64,000 bases of DNA, from NCBI GenBank assembly GCA_963662515.1, contig OY759675.1:2108001-2172000 (forward strand), given 5' to 3'. The notes under the pieces are model-generated. The model worked only from the letters and a program-made list of their open reading frames with translations, had not been told where the DNA came from and searched no databases. The position numbers were made by a program, and so were the translations under genes. The stretch is from JAFGDI01 sp963662515 (lineage in GTDB: Bacteria > Planctomycetota > Phycisphaerae > Sedimentisphaerales > SM23-30). Shown here piece after piece: positions 26,170 through 35,123 of the stretch (positions within the stretch are counted from its first letter, which is position 1; the number at the start of each line of letters is the position of its first letter).

Positions 26170-29100
26170 ATGAGAAAGTTTTTATTTGCGACATTATTAT
26201 TGGTTTGCAGCTCAATCTATGCCGCCGGGAATAACTGGATGGCAGCCCAGAAGGATATATCCCTGCTGTCACAGCTTTCCATACCAGGCACCCACGATTC
26301 CGGAGCCAGATTTGAGCCGATCGCAGGAACGGCCAAATGTCAGAATCTAACTATTGCTGAGCAACTGGCCATCGGCGTTCGTGCCCTTGACATAAGATGC
26401 CGCCATATTGACAATTCCTTTACCATTCATCATGGTTATGTATATCAGAATATGAACTTCACTGATGTACTCAATGCGTGCAGCAGCTTTCTGGCGGCCA
26501 ATCCCTCAGAAACGATAATCATGTCAGTAAAAGAAGAATACGACCCATCAAACAATACCCGCACTTTTGTCGAGACATTCAATAGCTATGTCAATCAGAA
26601 CCCGGGGTTATGGCATATGGGTACAAAAATACCGGCTCTGGGGCAGGTTCGCGGCAAGATCGTCCTGTTCCGCCGCTTTGGCGGCGTGTCAAATCTCGGT
26701 CTGGAGGCAACAAGCTGGGGCGATGACACCACCTTCTCTATTGGCGGGGCAGCTCCGATGCGTGTGCAGGATAATTACAGCAATGGCAGCGGCTCGGAAA
26801 AATGGACCGATGTCAATAATATGCTCAATGAGGCCAGTAGCGGATCCGCCGGGACACTATATGTTAACTTCACCAGCGGTTATACCTCTTTTCTGAGCAT
26901 ACCCAGCATAACCACCGTATCAAACTATGTTAACCCCCGCCTGGAAACATATTTCAACTCGAACCCTTCGAGCCGGTTCGGTATGCTCATGATGGATTTC
27001 ATAAACGCCACCCGCGCTCAACTTATCTATCAGACTAATATTGTCACTACTGCCGCTTCAACGAAGGCTTACTGGCGTTTTGAAGCTGGTCCTTCGGGCA
27101 GCTATGTTACCCATACCGGCACTGCTGGTGCTTATTATGCCGACATAGCTGATACCAGCGGTAATAATAACGGTCTGGCCGTCTGGCAAACCGGCTCAAC
27201 CGGCGGATATATCTATTCTTCTAATGTGGCAAACAGCATTGTGCCCCGAACCACTAAAACTAACAATATGAGCGTTCGCAACAGTGGAAGTACCCCCAGT
27301 ATGTTTTCCGGCACAGCAGCAATGCGAAGCTGGAACCCTCAGGCATTCACTCTGGAGGCAACAATTAAATTCGCCGGCAGCGGCAACAGAACCTATATCG
27401 GACGCGACAGTCAGGGGACAAATTCCAATGCCGCCCTGTCGGCCTTATACTTACAGTCAATACCCAATAACGGTCTGGCCTTCAAATTTTGCGACTCAGC
27501 GGGCAACTGGCATGAAGCCGTATCGGCCACTAACATAATCAGTTCTTATGACCAGACGAGCAACCCCAATGGCAATAATGTACCCTGGTACTCCCTGGCG
27601 GCAATAAGTGATGGCAAAGTCATGTCGCTTTATCTCAAGAATCATAGCAATACTGCTGGTTATCAGCTCATAGCCCATGCCAATGTCAGCGGTACCAATA
27701 CCCGATTATCGACCGGAGCAGGTTCCGGCACCGGCTGGCAGGCAGGTAATTTCTCAGTGGGCCGGGGGCTTTATAACGGAGTCCAAACCGACAGAGCTCC
27801 GGGCTTCATTGATGAGGTGCGTATCTCCGAAGGAGCGTTGGATATCAGTGAGCTGCTGCACAGCTACGGCCCTCACAACCCATCGGTAAGCCAAACCGGT
27901 ACCGGGAGCAATACCGCCAATGTAACCCTGAGCTGGAAGGCAGCACTTACACCCGGAGCTAATACAGCCTTAAATCTTATCGCCAACCAATATGTATTCA
28001 TGAGCCAGGCCAATGGCTCAACGCTGTACTATATCGGTTCAACTAATGATCCGGGTTCCGTTGCCGCGACTAGTATGAGTAATATTACGGTCAATCGTGA
28101 TGCTCAATATAAATGGCAGATAGCTAATGCCAGACTGGGAGCAGAAAGCAGCCTTACGGTAAATGTCAGCACTATTGCTAATGTAAATGCCAACAGTATT
28201 TTCGGACCGGTATGGTCGTTTAACTCTCTGCCCTCTGCTGCTGCTATATCCAGCCAGCCAGTTGGCGGATTGGTTAGTGTTACTGAAAACTTCAATATGT
28301 CTGTCAGTGCAACCAGCAGCTCACCTCTGAGCTATAACTGGTATTTCTCACCTGATAATTTAATCGGCGATGATGAGCTTAAAGCTTCCGGCAGTGCGAC
28401 ACTCACCCTGAATAATATTCAGGCTGATGACCAGGGATATTATTACTGCAAAGTGAGCAATAGCAGTAATGAAAGTGTTTATTCTCAACTGACTCTGCTG
28501 GAAGTGAGACAATTAACCGCCTGGTATAAGTTTGAAAATAACCTGCTGGATTCTGCCTGGGGCGCAATCGGCACTGCGCCGGGGGCTGCCCTGACCTATA
28601 CCTCAGGTATAGTCAATAACAGTATCACACTTAACGGTATTGACCAGTATGCCCTTATCAGCCGACCGATACAAAACAGCTTCAGCATAGAGTTATGGAT
28701 TAAAACCACTGATATCGGCGGCACCGGCGGCTGGTGGAACGGCAAAGGGCTCATCGATGGCGAAATGGCGGGCTCGGTTAATGATTTTGGCACCGTGATC
28801 AGCGGCAGTAAGTTTGGATTTGGCACGGGCAATCCAGATAACACCATTACTTCTCAAAGCGATATCAACGATGGGCAATGGCATCATTGTCTGGCAACTC
28901 GTGATCACCTTACCGGCGAAATGAAGATATATATTGATGGTGAGCTGGAAACCACAGCTATCGGCGCTACAGGAATAAAAGATTCACCCGCAACCCTTGC
29001 CCTTGGCAGAGTGAACACCGGCAGTAATTATGCCAACTGCGCTATAGATGAACTGAAACTTTACAATTACCCGCTTAGCGAGCTTCAGGCAGCAGCAGCG

Positions 29101-29256
29101 TATTACGATATAACCGGCATAGAAGTATGCCTGGCCAGCCAGAAGCCATCCGAAATATTCGATTTCAATAATGATTGCCGCATTGATATATCTGACCTCC
29201 AGATACTGATCGAAAACTGGCTCATCTGCGGCAAGTATCCAGATTGCTTCAACTAA
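26170..29256 (+). CDS. Secreted PI-PLC X-domain / LamG / Ig / LamG protein with dockerin-like tail
   Basis: 1028 residues with a signal peptide (MRKFLFATLLLVCSSIYAAG). Residues about 25-285 are a phosphatidylinositol-specific phospholipase C X domain: H42 in SIPGTHDSGARF, RALDIRCRHID near 71-81, and the second active-site His in FTIHHGYVYQNM (H87/H88). A LamG domain follows (about 298-560), an Fn3-like region (TLSWKAAL), an Ig-like domain ending DDQGYYYCKVSN (about 690-775), and a second LamG (about 783-975; INDGQWHHCLATRD, CAIDELKLYNYPL). The C-terminus FDFNNDCRIDISDLQILIEN is a single dockerin-type calcium repeat typical of Phycisphaerae secreted proteins. It probably cleaves inositol phospholipids or glycolipid anchors outside the cell; the substrate is inferred from the family only. 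Confidence 0.9.
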   Translation: MRKFLFATLLLVCSSIYAAGNNWMAAQKDISLLSQLSIPGTHDSGARFEPIAGTAKCQNLTIAEQLAIGVRALDIRCRHIDNSFTIHHGYVYQNMNFTDVLNACSSFLAANPSETIIMSVKEEYDPSNNTRTFVETFNSYVNQNPGLWHMGTKIPALGQVRGKIVLFRRFGGVSNLGLEATSWGDDTTFSIGGAAPMRVQDNYSNGSGSEKWTDVNNMLNEASSGSAGTLYVNFTSGYTSFLSIPSITTVSNYVNPRLETYFNSNPSSRFGMLMMDFINATRAQLIYQTNIVTTAASTKAYWRFEAGPSGSYVTHTGTAGAYYADIADTSGNNNGLAVWQTGSTGGYIYSSNVANSIVPRTTKTNNMSVRNSGSTPSMFSGTAAMRSWNPQAFTLEATIKFAGSGNRTYIGRDSQGTNSNAALSALYLQSIPNNGLAFKFCDSAGNWHEAVSATNIISSYDQTSNPNGNNVPWYSLAAISDGKVMSLYLKNHSNTAGYQLIAHANVSGTNTRLSTGAGSGTGWQAGNFSVGRGLYNGVQTDRAPGFIDEVRISEGALDISELLHSYGPHNPSVSQTGTGSNTANVTLSWKAALTPGANTALNLIANQYVFMSQANGSTLYYIGSTNDPGSVAATSMSNITVNRDAQYKWQIANARLGAESSLTVNVSTIANVNANSIFGPVWSFNSLPSAAAISSQPVGGLVSVTENFNMSVSATSSSPLSYNWYFSPDNLIGDDELKASGSATLTLNNIQADDQGYYYCKVSNSSNESVYSQLTLLEVRQLTAWYKFENNLLDSAWGAIGTAPGAALTYTSGIVNNSITLNGIDQYALISRPIQNSFSIELWIKTTDIGGTGGWWNGKGLIDGEMAGSVNDFGTVISGSKFGFGTGNPDNTITSQSDINDGQWHHCLATRDHLTGEMKIYIDGELETTAIGATGIKDSPATLALGRVNTGSNYANCAIDELKLYNYPLSELQAAAAYYDITGIEVCLASQKPSEIFDFNNDCRIDISDLQILIENWLICGKYPDCFN

Positions 29257-29335
29257 GTCCTTACGCCGGACGGGCGGAACTTTATTACGCTTGCACTTAG
29301 TCGAGACACTAAGTGCTACTCGCGATTTCTGTCTC
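29257..29335. repeat. Two-hairpin gene-end element after the PLC-X stop
   Basis: It starts on the base after the TAA stop. Hairpin 1 is GTCC-TTACGCC-GGAC (29257-29271). Hairpin 2 is GCACTTAG (29293-29300) paired with CTAAGTGC (29309-29316), longer and different in sequence from the other copies. The tail TTCTGTCTCACA ends the element. Confidence 0.65.
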
Positions 29336-29666
29336 ACACGAACTATAAGAGCGGATACGGCCTTTGGCCGAAACTGATTTAAATTTAAACTGCTTCGCGT
29401 TAGCGAATCCTTAACCTTTAACTATTAACCTTTCACTATTAATTTAGTGTTTTTCGTGTGCTTAGTGGTTAAAATTAAGCTCTGCGTCCTTGCGTTAAAT
29501 TCATAAAACAAAAGCAAGCCAAAGTCGAAAAGGTAAAATAATAACAACTTCACTCGCTGCCAACTCAAACTACTATAAAGATCAAGGGCGTAATCGCCCG
29601 GTTATCCTGTCAAAAAAGAATTAGCAATGAATCAATATCCCAACTCTAAAAATGTAAAACGAGACC
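29336..29666. other. Intergenic region upstream of dusB
   Basis: About 330 bp. It begins with a GGCCTTTGGCC hairpin (about 29359-29369), then CCTTTAACTATTAACC words, a degenerate GTGTGCTTAGTGGTTAAA (the AACCACGAA-type repeat in reverse), and then unremarkable sequence up to the dusB promoter. Confidence 0.5.
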
Positions 29667-29695
29667 TTGTAAAATCGGCCTGATTTGGCTATAAT
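29667..29695 (+). promoter_or_regulatory. Promoter of dusB giving a near-leaderless transcript
   Basis: TTGTAA (29667-29672), a 17-bp spacer and a perfect TATAAT (29690-29695). The ATG is at 29706, so a start 6-8 nt past the -10 box leaves only about 2-5 nt of leader. No Shine-Dalgarno is present. Confidence 0.6.
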
Positions 29696-29705
29696 TTCCC
29701 TCCTT

Positions 29706-30722
29706 ATGCTCAAAATAGGTAATATAGAATTGTCATTGCCGGTAATAGCCGCACCATTAAGCGGTTATACCGATACTGCTATGCGTATGATCAACCGCCA
29801 GTTCGGCTGCGAGCTGACCTTCGGCGGGCTCATGCTGGATAAATCAACGGCCTACCGCAAGGTATTGCAAAAGCCCGAATATCAGGTGATCGAGCAGGAC
29901 CACCCCGTCGGCGGCCAGATATGCGGTACTGACCCGGAGGTAATGGCTAATGCCGCTGCTGCTCTGGTCGAGCATGGCTATGATCTGGTAGATCTGAACT
30001 TTGCCTGCCCGGTTGCCAAGGTTGTTCGCCGGGGCCGGGGCGGAGCTATGATGAAAGAACCGGCTCTGGCCAAAGCCATTATCGATAAGGTCAGAAGCAG
30101 GATAGCATGTCCGCTTTCCATTAAGATAAGGCGGGGTTATGATGATTCGCCCGAATCCCGGCAGGCATTCTGGCAGATATGCGAAGCGGCGGTCAAAGGC
30201 GGAGTTGATGCTATCTTCATTCACGGCCGGACCACGCTCCAACTTTACGGCGGTCAGTCTGACTGGAATATTTTACGGGAGGTACGCGAGAAATACCCGC
30301 AAGCCGTTCTGATCGGCAGCGGCGACCTTATGACCGCAGAAACTATTGTTCAGAGACTCGCTGAAAGCGGTTTTGATGGCGTTATCGCCGCTCGCGGCAT
30401 GATCGGCAACCCCTGGATATTCAGTGAAACTCGTGCCCTGCTCGATGGCCGGCCCCTACCGGATCAGCCAACAATTATGGAACAGTATAACATTATCCGC
30501 TCACATCTGGAAATGATATTGCAGCACAGCCCGGCACCCAGCGGCGTACGCTATTTCCGCAAATTCATAACCAAATATGCCCGACGCCATCCCCAGCGGA
30601 AAAGAGTAATACTCGATGCCCTGACCGCCGATACCCTCAGCGAATTCAATGCCGCCCTGGATAAATGGTATGTCAATTACGCCGGGGGGGCGACCCCTTA
30701 CGCCGGGGAGGCGGAACTTTAG
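29706..30722 (+). CDS. dusB: tRNA-dihydrouridine synthase (DusB/NifR3 type)
   Basis: About 338 residues. It reduces uridine in the tRNA D-loop using FMN and NADPH. The ATG at 29706 is chosen because MLKIGNIELSLPVIAAPLSG matches the usual family start; an in-frame TTG at 29685 lies inside the promoter. Family motifs: DLNFACPVAKVVRRGRGG with the catalytic Cys, KIRRGYDD, FIHGRTTLQLYGGQSDW and VIAARGMIGNPWIF for FMN. The last residues (AGGATPYAGEAEL) are encoded by a CCCC-TTACGCC-GGGG repeat, so the C-terminus has been extended or replaced by repeat sequence. It is not followed by fis as in enterobacteria. Confidence 0.93.
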   Translation: MLKIGNIELSLPVIAAPLSGYTDTAMRMINRQFGCELTFGGLMLDKSTAYRKVLQKPEYQVIEQDHPVGGQICGTDPEVMANAAAALVEHGYDLVDLNFACPVAKVVRRGRGGAMMKEPALAKAIIDKVRSRIACPLSIKIRRGYDDSPESRQAFWQICEAAVKGGVDAIFIHGRTTLQLYGGQSDWNILREVREKYPQAVLIGSGDLMTAETIVQRLAESGFDGVIAARGMIGNPWIFSETRALLDGRPLPDQPTIMEQYNIIRSHLEMILQHSPAPSGVRYFRKFITKYARRHPQRKRVILDALTADTLSEFNAALDKWYVNYAGGATPYAGEAEL

Positions 30723-30775
30723 CACATCAGCCCTTCGCTGTGGCATTTTGTGCTGTTGTTGATTTCTGTATTACA
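30694..30775. repeat. Two-hairpin gene-end element across the dusB stop
   Basis: Hairpin 1 is CCCC-TTACGCC-GGGG (30694-30708), inside dusB. Hairpin 2 is AGCACA/TGTGCT, a paired change from the AGCACT/AGTGCT of the other copies. The tail is TTTCTGTATTACAC. Confidence 0.6.
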
Positions 30776-30795
30776 CTACCAGTTTAATCTCCACT

Positions 30796-30893
30796 TGTAA
30801 GAGTACACATCGTAAGAGTACACGCCCTTCAGGGTGCTAAAATTGAACTCTTACATTACTAAATTCAAGCAGGGTGAAAGCCTGAACTCTTAC
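30796..30893. repeat. TGTAAGAG-type inverted-repeat element, copy 3 (compound)
   Basis: TGTAAGAGTACA starts at 30796, GTAAGAGTACA is repeated at about 30811, and GAACTCTTAC occurs at about 30845 and again just before 30893. It looks like nested copies. A variant GTCC...GGAC hairpin with a longer loop follows at 30895-30919. Confidence 0.5.
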
Positions 30894-30926
30894 GGTCCCG
30901 CCCGCGTGAGCGTAAGGACATTTTGC

Positions 30927-30955
30927 TTGCCAGAATGCCTTTGTTTGCTTATTAT
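30927..30955 (+). promoter_or_regulatory. Sigma-70 promoter of the helicase gene
   Basis: TTGCCA, a 17-bp spacer and TATTAT, 5 of 6 matches in each box. The leader would be about 40 nt. Confidence 0.6.
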
Positions 30956-31002
30956 AGGCCCTTTAACCGCAGATGAGGCAGTAAACTACAGAGGAGTTAG
31001 AA

Positions 31003-33324
31003 TTGCAGGATCTTTTAGGACATCTTACCGAACCTCAGAAAGAGGCAGTAACCCATATTGATGGCCCGGTACTGGTATTAGCCGGGCCCGGCTCTGGTAA
31101 GACCAGAGTTATAGTAAATCGGGTCGCCTATATGATCCGGCATTGCAATATAGCTCCCTGGAATATTCTGGCGATCACTTTCACCAATAAAGCCGCCAAA
31201 GAAATGAAAGAACGCCTTGAGGCCATGGGTGTACGAAAAGGCGCCACGGTCTCAACTTTCCATTCGCTGGCGGTGCGTCTGCTGCGTGAATTTCACGAGC
31301 AGGCCGGATTGCCCAAAGAGTTCAGTATTTACGATGATTCGGACCAGAAATCGGCCCTGAAAGAGATCATGAAGGCTCTGGAGATCGATCCTAAGAGCTA
31401 CCCACCAGCTGCCATACTGGCCCGTATCAGTAATCATAAAAATGACCTGAAAATGCCCGATGATGTGCAGCAGAGTAATGATTTTGACCTGCGTACCAAG
31501 GTATTCAAAAAGATCTACGCTGCCTATCAGGAGCGGCTGGCGAAAAATGCGGCCGTTGACTTTGATGACCTGCTTATCAAACTGGCCTTTTTACTGCGAG
31601 ATAACCCCGAAACTCTGCTGAGCCTCAATGAACGCTATAAATATATACTGGTAGATGAGTATCAGGACACCAATACCTGTCAGTATCAGATCGCCCGCGG
31701 CCTGAGCCTGCATCACGGCAACTTATTTGTTTCAGGCGACCCGGACCAGTCGATCTATGCCTGGCGCGGAGCAGATATCAAAAACATTCTGGCTTTTGAA
31801 GAAGATTTCCCGGAAGCCAGGGTTATCTGGCTGGAAGAGAATTTTCGTTCAGTTCCCGAAGTGCTCAAGCTGGCCGATGAAGTTATCAAACATAATAAGC
31901 AGAGAAAAGCCAAGGTACTGTTCACCAGTAAACCGGCAGGAACCCTGCCTCAATTATACGAATATTATAATGAATACGAAGAGGCTGATGGCCTGGCCGA
32001 CTGGATCAAAGAAGTGATCGCCGGGGGCCTGACTTATCGCGACATTGCCGTATTCTATCGCATAAATTCCATGAGCCGCGTACTGGAACAATCATTGCGG
32101 CATGCCCAGATACCCTATCAGATCGTACGCGGTGTGGAATTCTTCAAACGCAAAGAGATCAAAGACATACTCTCTTATCTGCAATTACTGGTCAACCCGG
32201 CCGATCAGGTGGCCTTACAGCGGGTACTCAACCGCCCTGCCCGCGGCATTGGCGATACCTCAGAGCAGAAAATACTGGAACATGCCCAGGCTGTTGGCAC
32301 TGATATGTGGTCCGTTATCCGCAATATTGGTCAGGTAGATACTATTAACGCCGGGACAAAGGCCAAGATCACCCGTTTTGCCGATATGCTGGAAAATCTG
32401 CGGGCCTTATTGGGTACAAAAACCGTAGCTGAACTTATTAAACTAACTTATACCGCTACCGGGCTGGAGGAATTTTACCATGCAGAGGAAGAGAAAGATG
32501 CAGCTGATAATATAGCTGAACTGGTGAACTCTGCTATCCAGTTTGAATCAGAAGCTCAGGAGGAAGGCTACGGCCTTACCGAATTCCTCCAGCAGGTAGC
32601 ATTAGTTGGCGATGCCGATGGCTATAACTCAGAATCAGGGGTGGTATCGTTAATGAGTCTGCATGCCGCCAAGGGTCTGGAATTCCCGGCGGTGCGTATT
32701 ATCGGCCTGGAAGAGGGAATACTGCCCCACAGCCGCACGCTGGAAAGCCCTTCGGAAATTGAAGAGGAGCGAAGACTGCTTTTCGTCGGCATAACCCGGG
32801 CCGAGCAGATCCTCACGATGAGTATGGCCCATAACCGCACCCAGAACGGCCAGACTCAGGCGGCGATCAGTTCGCGTTTCCTGCGTAATATGGAATCGAT
32901 CGAAAGGGTCAACAGTTCCGGCGGTTCTTTTGACAGCTTCGATGATGACCAGTGCAGCAGTATAAGCTTTAGCTCACGACCCGGCCGCCCCGCCGGCAGA
33001 GCAGCGACCTCAGGGGGCGGCTGGCAAAAGAAATCTGCGGCCCAACCGGTTAATCCCGGCTGGAAAAAGATCGATCCGGCTGCCAGTGCTTACAGCTCCA
33101 AACCCGCGCCCAGACAAAGTGAGCAGGAAAGTTTCGGCTCTGAGATCACCTACGAATACGCCGATAACGCCCTGCATAAAGGCCAGATGGTACGCCACGG
33201 CTCGTTTGGCCTGGGCAAAATAGAAGAACTTATACCCGGGGCCAGCCCCAAGGCGGTAGTGAACTTCCAGCGGGTCGGTCGCAAGACCCTTATTCTGGAA
33301 TATGCCAAACTGCAGCCCGTATAA
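31003..33324 (+). CDS. pcrA: UvrD/PcrA-family ATP-dependent 3'-5' DNA helicase
   Basis: 773 residues beginning at a TTG; GAGGAG lies 6 nt upstream and MQDLLGHLTEPQKEAV is the normal N-terminus, so this start is firm. Superfamily 1A motifs in order: LAGPGSGKTR (27-35), FTNKAAKEMKER, LVDEYQDTN, GDPDQSIYAWRGAD, LMSLHAAKGLEFPAV and EERRLLFVGITRAEQ. After a low-complexity linker (about 640-710, Ser/Gly/Ala-rich) the end MVRHGSFGLGKIEELI...VVNFQRVGRKTL is the Tudor-like domain that PcrA/UvrD use to bind RNA polymerase. It works in nucleotide excision repair, replication restart and removal of stalled transcription. uvrD is an equally fair name. Confidence 0.94.
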   Translation: MQDLLGHLTEPQKEAVTHIDGPVLVLAGPGSGKTRVIVNRVAYMIRHCNIAPWNILAITFTNKAAKEMKERLEAMGVRKGATVSTFHSLAVRLLREFHEQAGLPKEFSIYDDSDQKSALKEIMKALEIDPKSYPPAAILARISNHKNDLKMPDDVQQSNDFDLRTKVFKKIYAAYQERLAKNAAVDFDDLLIKLAFLLRDNPETLLSLNERYKYILVDEYQDTNTCQYQIARGLSLHHGNLFVSGDPDQSIYAWRGADIKNILAFEEDFPEARVIWLEENFRSVPEVLKLADEVIKHNKQRKAKVLFTSKPAGTLPQLYEYYNEYEEADGLADWIKEVIAGGLTYRDIAVFYRINSMSRVLEQSLRHAQIPYQIVRGVEFFKRKEIKDILSYLQLLVNPADQVALQRVLNRPARGIGDTSEQKILEHAQAVGTDMWSVIRNIGQVDTINAGTKAKITRFADMLENLRALLGTKTVAELIKLTYTATGLEEFYHAEEEKDAADNIAELVNSAIQFESEAQEEGYGLTEFLQQVALVGDADGYNSESGVVSLMSLHAAKGLEFPAVRIIGLEEGILPHSRTLESPSEIEEERRLLFVGITRAEQILTMSMAHNRTQNGQTQAAISSRFLRNMESIERVNSSGGSFDSFDDDQCSSISFSSRPGRPAGRAATSGGGWQKKSAAQPVNPGWKKIDPAASAYSSKPAPRQSEQESFGSEITYEYADNALHKGQMVRHGSFGLGKIEELIPGASPKAVVNFQRVGRKTLILEYAKLQPV

Positions 33325-33590
33325 TGCCATAGCCTTTTCCCGTTCCCGCCGCAGGCGTTTAAGAGCCCCGAGCGGTTGAGGTACTCCGAAATCCCGTACT
33401 CGCTTCGGGGGTCCTTACGCCGGACGGGCGAGACTTGCGAGGCATCTGGGGAGATAGGCTCGTGTACTGGAGCTTAGGAGTTCCGAGCGGTTGAGGTAAT
33501 CCGAAATCCCGTACTCGCTTCGGGATTTTTTAAAGCGATGAGCACGCAGGGCGAATACCTTACAATTATATAAAAGATATATGATTTTTT

Positions 33591-33665
33591 TTAACCACTA
33601 ATCACACCAAAGACACTAAAAAGAATTATTTTAAGTTTCGTGTAGTTCGTGTGATTCGTGGTTAA
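33591..33665. repeat. Inverted repeat with about 30-bp arms (TTAACCAC type)
   Basis: The left arm 33591-33620 and the reverse complement of 33636-33665 agree at about 25 of 30 bases by eye, and both begin TTAACCAC. The loop is only 15 bp. It is a related but shorter version of 16114-16360. Confidence 0.6.
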
Positions 33666-34265
33666 GCTCTTTTCGTAAGAGTCCAGCGTTTAAGCCTTAA
33701 GAGTTTCCCGAAGTACATCGGGATTAATCAGGCCATGAGCGAAGCGAATACAATATAATATTTATTTTACCGTGGAGGTAGTGGAGTTAGTGAAGAAAAG
33801 ACTTTAGGCCTTAAGAATCCAGAGCTGTTGAGGTAATCCGAAATCCCGAACTAGCTTCGGGACTTGACATTATATTTTCTTTTTTTTAACCACCGAGCAC
33901 GCCGAGCACACAGAGAAAATGTAAGAGTTTATTGAACCGCAGATGCCCTTACGCTCTTCGACAGGCTCAGAACAGGCCGGGCGGGCGGATCAGATTAACG
34001 CAGATGCACGCAGATAAATTTATTTCTTTTCTGAACAATCCACCCCTGGAGTTTATCCCGAACTCGCTTCGGGACCGCACAGGGTGCTTACGCTATTCGA
34101 CAAGCTCATAACAGGCCGCACGGGTGGGTATCTATCGGCCTTTCTCTCTTAATGTCTCTTTATTCGTGTGTTTCGTGGTTAATCTTCTTCTATTTTGGTC
34201 CCACCAGCCCTTTTCAGTATTGATAAAGCCGCAAAACAGACCAACATTCCGATAACTGCAATCTA

Positions 34266-34393
34266 CTTTGCCATAAAGTAAGTTTACTTTGCCGCGCCGC
34301 TCTCAGCGGAATCGCAAAGTAAGTCTCCTTTGCCACGCCGCTCTCAGCGGAATCGCAAAGTAAGTTCACTTTATCACAAAGTAAGTCCACTTC
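34266..34393. repeat. 41-bp tandem array of island 2
   Basis: CTTT marks recur at 34287, 34328 and 34369 (41-bp steps), with a 21-bp half unit from 34266. Each full unit carries a CCGCTCTCAGCGG hairpin and CGCAAAGTAAGT. The period equals that of 16497-16696, but the unit sequence is different apart from CGCAAAGT. Confidence 0.75.
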
Positions 34394-34669
34394 CTAAGTT
34401 TCGCCCGCCCGGCGTAAGGGCCGCCGGACGAGCGAAACTTTATTAATATGGATTGCGATGGTACAGAGGCTGGAATTGGAAACTATATTTCAGATGTTAT
34501 ACTATTAATGGGTTTAGCTCTGGTACAGAGGCTGGAACAATAAAACAAATTCCCAATAAAAAAAATAAAATTTAATCCGCCCAGGAATAAACTTATTGGA
34601 CCATAAATCGAAAGAAAGATTTTTAACCACGAATCACACGAAACACACGAAATTATTTTTTTTAACATA

Positions 34670-34736
34670 GGTCCCATAGGTCGCATTGTTCAATCTCGAT
34701 GCCGGGAAGAATGGGACCGATAAGACCTATGGGACC
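34670..34736. repeat. Long hairpin element GGTCCCATAGGTC, copy 3 (shortened)
   Basis: 67 bp, with GGTCCCATAGGTC on the left and GACCTATGGGACC on the right. The middle pairing block seen in copies 1 and 2 is missing. Confidence 0.65.
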
Positions 34737-34845
34737 TATTTTTTAAAAGACAGAAAACCAGCCTGATCTCGATTGTCGCCACTGGCAAGTTTCGCCCGTC
34801 CGGCGTAAGGACCACGAAACACACGAAATTATTTTTTTTAACATA

Positions 34846-34921
34846 GGTCCCATAGGTCGCATTGTTCAATCTCGATGCAGGGAAGAATGGGACCAATGGG
34901 ACCTATGAGACCGATGGGACC
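34846..34921. repeat. Long hairpin element GGTCCCATAGGTC, copy 4
   Basis: 76 bp, 176 bp downstream of copy 3. The right arm order is permuted (CCTATGAGACCGATGGGACC), so pairing is weaker. Confidence 0.6.
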
Positions 34922-35123
34922 TATGTTTTTTAGACAGAAAACCAGCTTAATCTCGATTGTCGCCACGGCAAGTCTCGCCCGTGCGGCGTAAGCACTGGGA
35001 CCTATTTTTAAAAGACAGAAAACCAGCCTGATCTCAATTGTCGCCAATGGCTGCTATTGTCAGGCCAGACCAGCTACCGGGAAGAATCTCAAGCAAGGAT
35101 GCTTGAGCTACCTGGTCTCGCCC

